Shown piece by piece: positions 1 through 2,835 of a stretch of DNA of 5,665 nt; position 1 is the stretch's first letter; the number at the start of each line of letters is the position of its first letter. Position numbers and translations under genes: made by a program. The stretch is taken from the NCBI GenBank assembly GCA_023261405.1, contig JAHFOZ010000353.1:1-5665 (forward strand), read 5' to 3'. The stretch comes from Planctomycetota bacterium (GTDB lineage: Bacteria; Planctomycetota; MHYJ01; JACPRB01). The notes under the pieces are model-generated. The model had not been told where the DNA came from, made no database searches, and was given only the letters and a program-made list of their open reading frames with translations.

Positions 1-120
1 AGTCAGAAGTTGACGTTGATCTTTGGAAAAGCGGCCGCTGGATTTCGGGCAGGGGGATCGACTCAGAAGTGGTGCACTATCACCCGCACATCGCTGGTGC
101 AGTATGCCCGGCTATTGACA
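1..120 (+). mobile_element. Probable outer end of an IS21-family insertion sequence (partial, runs off left edge)
   Basis: The segment holds two spaced copies of TGGTGCA followed by S-TAT (70-80 and 95-105, 25 bp apart) and finishes GCTATTGACA at 120. IS21-family ends are known for multiple internal repeats of this kind (TGGTGCA-TTTCA-type units) and for closing with a TTGACA-like terminus. The lead-in, with TTGATCTTTGGAAAAGC at 15-31, also resembles the stretch after istB. No transposase or IstB coding sequence can be demonstrated; one frame reaches TGA at 11-13, which could be the istB stop, but that is a guess. The other end lies outside the window, so neither element length nor target duplication can be tested. 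The family call rests on pattern memory, not a search. Confidence 0.5.
70..105 (+). repeat. Two spaced direct repeats, TGGTGCA[C/G]TAT, in the IS21-type end
   Basis: Copy 1 is 70-80 and copy 2 is 95-105; they differ only at the eighth base (C versus G). In IS21-family elements such repeated units near each end are thought to bind the IstA transposase. A further short repeat, TCAGAAGT, occurs at 3-10 and again at 63-70, just before copy 1. Confidence 0.6.
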
Positions 121-193
121 GCGGGCCCGACACGCATCCGCGAACTCATAGTAATGTTCCTTTCTGTAGACGTTGGGCCGATTCTTCTGTCTC
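121..193 (-). pseudogene. Host remnant between two insertion sequences, with a cut-off gene start
   Basis: These 73 bp lie between the IS21-type terminus (120) and the IS1380-type terminus (193/194). On the minus strand an AAAGGA motif (158-163) stands 8 nt before an ATG at 147-149, a well-spaced initiation site. The reading frame begins MSSRMRVGP and enters the IS21-type end at base 120, then closes at a TGA at 63-65, giving only 28 residues, mostly encoded by IS DNA. The reasonable reading is the first nine or ten codons of a host gene broken by the IS21-type insertion. The product cannot be identified from so few residues, and chance occurrence of an SD plus ATG is possible. Confidence 0.3.
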
Positions 194-212
194 TAGCCCA
201 TCCTATTCAGGC
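194..212 (+). repeat. Left terminal inverted repeat of the IS1380-family element
   Basis: The sequence TAGCCCATCCTATTCAGGC pairs with the reverse complement of 1845-1863, TAGCCCATCGTATTCACGC. Only positions 10 and 17 differ, both C/G swaps. This is the repeat on the transposase 3' side. Confidence 0.88.
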
Positions 213-244
213 TCCGTGTTGCGTCCTGCCCCAATGAGGCCCAC

Positions 245-285
245 GCGGCCCTGCGCCGCGGCCCGAAGGGCTGCGGCGGGGCCGC
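245..285. other. Strong GC-rich stem-loop inside the IS, beyond the transposase 3' end
   Basis: GCGGCCC (245-251) pairs with GGGCCGC (279-285), and GCCGCGGCC (255-263) pairs with GGCTGCGGC (269-277) with one G-T. A C-G pair (264/268) closes a GAA triloop, and a small TGC/G internal loop separates the two stems. It lies 130 bp past the transposase stop in the direction of transcription. No T-run follows on either strand, so it is not a canonical intrinsic terminator. It could block read-through or protect the transcript end, but only the fold is supported. Confidence 0.55.
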
Positions 286-415
286 TCAACCATCCCGCCA
301 AGCCCGTAGCATGACGCTCTGGCAGCGCGCCACTGACTTTGGCAGCCACGCGTGAGCGTGCGGGCAGACGCTGAGCCTTCGTGAAACTCGCGGTTGGTGC
401 AGGTGTCGGGTGAAC

Positions 416-1753
416 TCAGGGCGTGCGCGGATGCGTGACCAGCGTGCCGTGAACCTGTCGGAAGAGCGACGCGAACGGCCAGCTCGACGAGAGTTTAAAC
501 CAGACACGACGGACCGTTCTCTCGACCCGAGCCCCCACCTTGATGAGCTTCACCCGCAGTGACTTGATGTCGAGCTTCTGGATCTGCGGGAGGGCGCTGC
601 GTTCGCGGAAGAGCACCATCAGGTTGTAGGCCGCCGCGTGAAGGGCGAGCCGAAACGCGTTGGCCTCGAAGCGCTGGCAGCTCAGCCGATCCCCCTCGAA
701 GCCGTTCTTGAGCTGCTCGATGGCGTCCTCGATGGTTCCTCCGCGTTCGGTGTACCAGTCGTAGAGCGCGGCGCTCTTCCCGCCCCGGGTGACGACGACG
801 TAACGCACGTTGGTGCCCAAAGCGGTGACTTCCACCTTGACCACCACGCGGCGGGGTTGGGGCCACGTCTTCTGAGTCTGGTACCGGATCGAGGTGAAGG
901 AGCGCTGGGGCTGGTGGGTTTCTTCAAACCGCCTTTCGACGATTTGGACAAACTCGGCGGAGAGGGCCTTCAGGGCCTTGTTTTCGCCCATTCCGATGGT
1001 GTAGGGGATGGCTTCCTCTTCGAGCCAGTTCAAGAGGGCGGGCTCGGAGAAGTTGGAGTCAGCACGGACATCAATGCGGATCTCGGGCCAGTCGGCCCGA
1101 AGGAGGTGAACGATCCGGTCCAGGAGCAGGACAGCGCCTTGCACGGCGGAGACGTTGCCGGGGCGAAGGACGGCCGCGAGAAGGAAGCGGGTCTTGGCGT
1201 CGCAGACGAACTGGGGGAAATACATCCAGCTGTCGTAGTGGCCGTTGAAGAAGGTCAATTCCTGCTGGCCGTAGGTCCGGGATTCACTCGGGTCGATGTC
1301 GAGGGTGATCTGAGTGAGGGGCTCGGGGCGGGTGCGAATGAATGTGCGGACCTGATGGTCGACCATCTCAAGGACCGTGTTCATGGAGACGCGGTTCTCA
1401 AGGCGGCACAGGGTGGGTTGCGAGGCCAGGGGCTTGTCCTCGGGGAGCCGGTCGCACAAGGCTTTGAAGAGAGGGTCGTGACGGAGCGTGGTGGCATCGT
1501 TGGCATCTTCGTAGCCGCCGATGATCTGGAAGATCCGCTGACGGACCAGGTCGAGATGGGAATGCCCGACCCATCGAGCATCCCGCCGGTCGTAGACCAG
1601 CGACGCCAGATCGCTCGTGAAGCCGAGCGTGTCGTCGAACTGCCGCACCAGGAGCAGGCCGCCGTCCGAGATGATGGTTCCGCCGTCGAACGTGGCGGTG
1701 AGCTGCGCGGCTTTGAAAAACGGAAACGCCAGTTGCTTGCTACACTGTGTCAT
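416..1753 (-). CDS. IS1380-family DDE transposase, intact
   Basis: This enzyme cuts and joins the element ends during transposition. Numbered from the chosen ATG (445 aa), it shows the family's N-terminal FDGGTIISDGGLLLVRQ block (about 22-38) and the signature GGYEDANDATTLRHDP (about 79-94) with LASQPTLCRLENRVS (about 109-123). The catalytic triad candidates are D152/D154 in LDIDPSE, D232 in IRADSNF (seen as VRADSNF) and E342 in RGGTIEDAIEQLKNG, the usual Y-x(2)-RG-x(2)-E-type block before FEANAFRLALHAAAYNL. The C-terminus RRVWFKLSSSWPFASLF is also typical. I chose ATG at 1751-1753 because GGAGA (1765-1769) precedes it by 11 nt; the frame also extends to a TTG at 1795 (14 residues more) without an SD. 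No frameshift or missing catalytic residue is seen, so it is probably functional. Transcription points away from the E1-like gene. Confidence 0.96.
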   Translation of the reverse strand: MTQCSKQLAFPFFKAAQLTATFDGGTIISDGGLLLVRQFDDTLGFTSDLASLVYDRRDARWVGHSHLDLVRQRIFQIIGGYEDANDATTLRHDPLFKALCDRLPEDKPLASQPTLCRLENRVSMNTVLEMVDHQVRTFIRTRPEPLTQITLDIDPSESRTYGQQELTFFNGHYDSWMYFPQFVCDAKTRFLLAAVLRPGNVSAVQGAVLLLDRIVHLLRADWPEIRIDVRADSNFSEPALLNWLEEEAIPYTIGMGENKALKALSAEFVQIVERRFEETHQPQRSFTSIRYQTQKTWPQPRRVVVKVEVTALGTNVRYVVVTRGGKSAALYDWYTERGGTIEDAIEQLKNGFEGDRLSCQRFEANAFRLALHAAAYNLMVLFRERSALPQIQKLDIKSLRVKLIKVGARVERTVRRVWFKLSSSWPFASLFRQVHGTLVTHPRTP

Positions 1754-1844
1754 GGCAGGTTGGTTCTCCACGTTTGCGATAAACAGGTCCAGCAACCCGT
1801 TTAAAGCAAGTGGCGTGCCAATCTGCTTTTTAGTTTACGGGCCT

Positions 1845-1863
1845 GCGTGAATACGATGGGCTA
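1845..1863 (-). repeat. Right terminal inverted repeat of the IS1380-family element
   Basis: On the minus strand this reads TAGCCCATCGTATTCACGC, matching the left repeat at 17 of 19 positions. It lies on the transposase 5' side, about 92 bp before the chosen ATG. With one more flanking base on each side (C at 193, G at 1864) the match extends to 20 bp. Confidence 0.88.
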
Positions 1864-1864
1864 G

Positions 1865-1981
1865 GTGCTTCCGAGATTGGGGTAGGCGTGGCAAGCCGGC
1901 CGCTCAAGGGAGAACTTGGTGTCTTCGTCTTGGTGGTGATAGCGGTGCTCACGAATCAGGTTGGGCATTCTTAGGATCCCG
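1865..1981 (+). other. Leader between the IS and the E1-like gene
   Basis: This is 117 bp of lower GC than the genes around it. I see no convincing -35/-10 pair reading toward the E1-like gene. On the minus strand a short frame (1861-1968, 35 codons, beginning MPNLIREHRYHH) runs into the IS, and its TAG stop is formed by the IS terminus. Its start sits only 13 bp from the E1-like ATG in head-to-head orientation, with no good SD, and the frame is closed upstream by a stop at 1987-1989. It may be a fragment of a gene cut by the IS, or chance. The native promoter of the E1-like gene may have been displaced by the insertion. Confidence 0.4.
1973..1976 (+). promoter_or_regulatory. Ribosome binding site that sets the start of the E1-like gene
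   Basis: AGGA stands 5 nt before ATG 1982. The alternative in-frame TTG at 1961 has no comparable SD (only CAGG directly abutting it), and the seven residues it would add are not expected in the family. The ATG at 1982 is therefore preferred. Confidence 0.7.
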
Positions 1982-2743
1982 ATGGCTCATTCGAACCCGC
2001 CCCTGGACTCCGAGGAGCGCTCCGTCTACGAGTGGCAGATGTGGGTGCCCGGCTTCGGCGAGGAGGGGCAGCGGGCGCTCAAGGGGGCGTCCGTGCTGGT
2101 CTCCCGCGTGGGGGGCGTGGGCGGCGCGGCGGCCCTCTACCTCGCGGCCGCGGGCGTGGGGCGGCTCGTCCTGGCACACCGGGGTGACGTCCGACTGAGC
2201 GATCTCAACCGACAGGTTCTGATGACACAGGACTGGGTGGGGAAATCGCGGGTCGAGTCCGCCGCGCGGCGCCTGCGGGAACTCAACCCGCGGCTCGTGG
2301 TGGAGACGGTCCCGGAGAACGTGACGGAGGCGAACGCGGAGCGCCTGGTCCGCGGCGTCGATCTGGTGGTGGACTGCGCCCCGCTCTTCGCCGAGCGCTT
2401 CCTCATGAATCGGGAGGCGGTCCGGCAGCGCAAGCCGATGGTCGACTGCGCGATGTACGATCTCGAGGCGCAACTCACGACGATCGTGCCGGGGCGGACG
2501 CCCTGCCTGGCCTGCCTCTACCCGGCGGACCCGCCGGGATGGAAGCGGGAGTTCCCGGTCTTCGGCGCCGTCGCGGGAATGATCGGGAGCCTCGCAGCGC
2601 TCGAGGCGATCAAGGTGCTCTCGGGGCTCGGCGAGCCGCTCCAGGGGAGGCTCCTGGTCTGCAATCTGCGCGAAATGACGTTCCGCACGGCGATGCTCTC
2701 CCGGGACCCCGGCTGCGCGGTGTGTTGCGGGGTTTCGCCGTAG
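1982..2743 (+). CDS. HesA/MoeB/ThiF-family E1-like protein with divergent nucleotide site
   Basis: Family members bind ATP and adenylate the C-terminal glycine of a ubiquitin-like or sulfur-carrier protein (ThiS, MoaD) in the cytoplasm. From ATG 1982 it has 253 aa, a normal length for a MoeB/ThiF-type protein. In this numbering the order is: N-terminal YEWQMWVPGFGEEGQ (16-30); Rossmann motif SRVGGVGG (41-48); DLNRQ (74-78) with the conserved Arg77; Lys88 in WVGKSR; DCAPLFAERFLMN (131-143); zinc pairs CLAC (175-178) and CAVC (245-248). GAVAGMIGSLAALEAIKVL (about 195-213) is the usual helix after the first zinc pair. Odd points: the first glycine of GxGGxG is Arg42, the DxD ribose/ATP acids are His66 and Gly68, and the MoeB Asp130 position is Pro134. 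I believe related proteins share these changes, so this is probably a subfamily rather than decay. No ubiquitin-like partner is visible, so the substrate is unknown; ThiF or MoeB itself is not claimed. Confidence 0.92.
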   Translation: MAHSNPPLDSEERSVYEWQMWVPGFGEEGQRALKGASVLVSRVGGVGGAAALYLAAAGVGRLVLAHRGDVRLSDLNRQVLMTQDWVGKSRVESAARRLRELNPRLVVETVPENVTEANAERLVRGVDLVVDCAPLFAERFLMNREAVRQRKPMVDCAMYDLEAQLTTIVPGRTPCLACLYPADPPGWKREFPVFGAVAGMIGSLAALEAIKVLSGLGEPLQGRLLVCNLREMTFRTAMLSRDPGCAVCCGVSP

Positions 2744-2748
2744 CACGC

Positions 2749-2778
2749 TTGCGCCGGCGGCATCCGTCCCCGTATAAA
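2749..2778 (+). promoter_or_regulatory. Candidate sigma70-type promoter for the large membrane protein gene
   Basis: A TATAAA box (2773-2778, 5 of 6 to TATAAT) lies 18 nt after TTGCGC (2749-2754, 3 of 6 to TTGACA). The box is a conspicuous A/T island (CGTATAAATA) in very GC-rich DNA. Initiation would fall near 2785, giving a leader of about 50 nt. The weak -35 makes this tentative. Confidence 0.4.
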
Positions 2779-2800
2779 TAGGAGCAGGACCGACGCCACG

Positions 2801-2830
2801 AAGGAGAGGAGTTCTCCGAGCCGGCGCCGG
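2801..2830 (+). promoter_or_regulatory. Purine-rich SD-like run with small hairpins in the leader, unusually far from the ATG
   Basis: AAGGAGAGGAG (2801-2811) is a strong SD-like run but ends 24 nt before ATG 2836. No ATG, GTG or TTG in that frame lies between the upstream stop (TAG 2779-2781) and 2836. GGAGA (2803-2807) can pair with TCTCC (2813-2817), and CCGGCGCCGG (2821-2830) is a perfect palindrome, so the run may be masked or the gap shortened by folding. GGGG at 2829-2832 is the only other weak SD candidate. Confidence 0.35.
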
Positions 2831-2835
2831 GGACC

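Larger units (their letters stand above)
193..1864 (-). mobile_element. Complete IS1380-family insertion sequence, about 1.67 kb
   Basis: The element is bounded by 19-bp imperfect inverted repeats (194-212 and 1845-1863, 17 of 19 matching; one more C/G pair extends them to 193 and 1864). It carries one full-length DDE transposase on the minus strand. A length near 1.67 kb and a single long transposase are typical of IS1380. Its ends begin (C)TAGCCCATC. Flanking tetranucleotides, GTCT at 189-192 and GTGC at 1865-1868, do not match, and shifting the boundary by one or two bases gives no duplication either, whereas the family normally makes about 4-bp duplications. The non-coding 222 bp between the left repeat and the transposase stop contain a strong GC hairpin (245-285). 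Confidence 0.9.

Noticed and set aside
1..62. 3' end of istB
   Set aside because: One frame meets a TGA at 11-13, but only three codons precede it in the window, which cannot support a coding call.
286..507. 73-codon minus-strand frame at the transposase 3' end
   Set aside because: It overlaps the transposase C-terminus out of frame, is Arg/Ser-rich, and has no family resemblance.
638..1804. 388-codon plus-strand frame across the transposase
   Set aside because: It lies exactly antisense to an unmistakable IS1380 transposase. Its Gly/Val/Glu-rich product has no recognisable motif, as expected for an antisense shadow in GC-rich DNA.
2700..2770. Intrinsic terminator after the E1-like gene
   Set aside because: Short GC palindromes such as GCCGGC are present, but there is no stable stem followed by a T-run.
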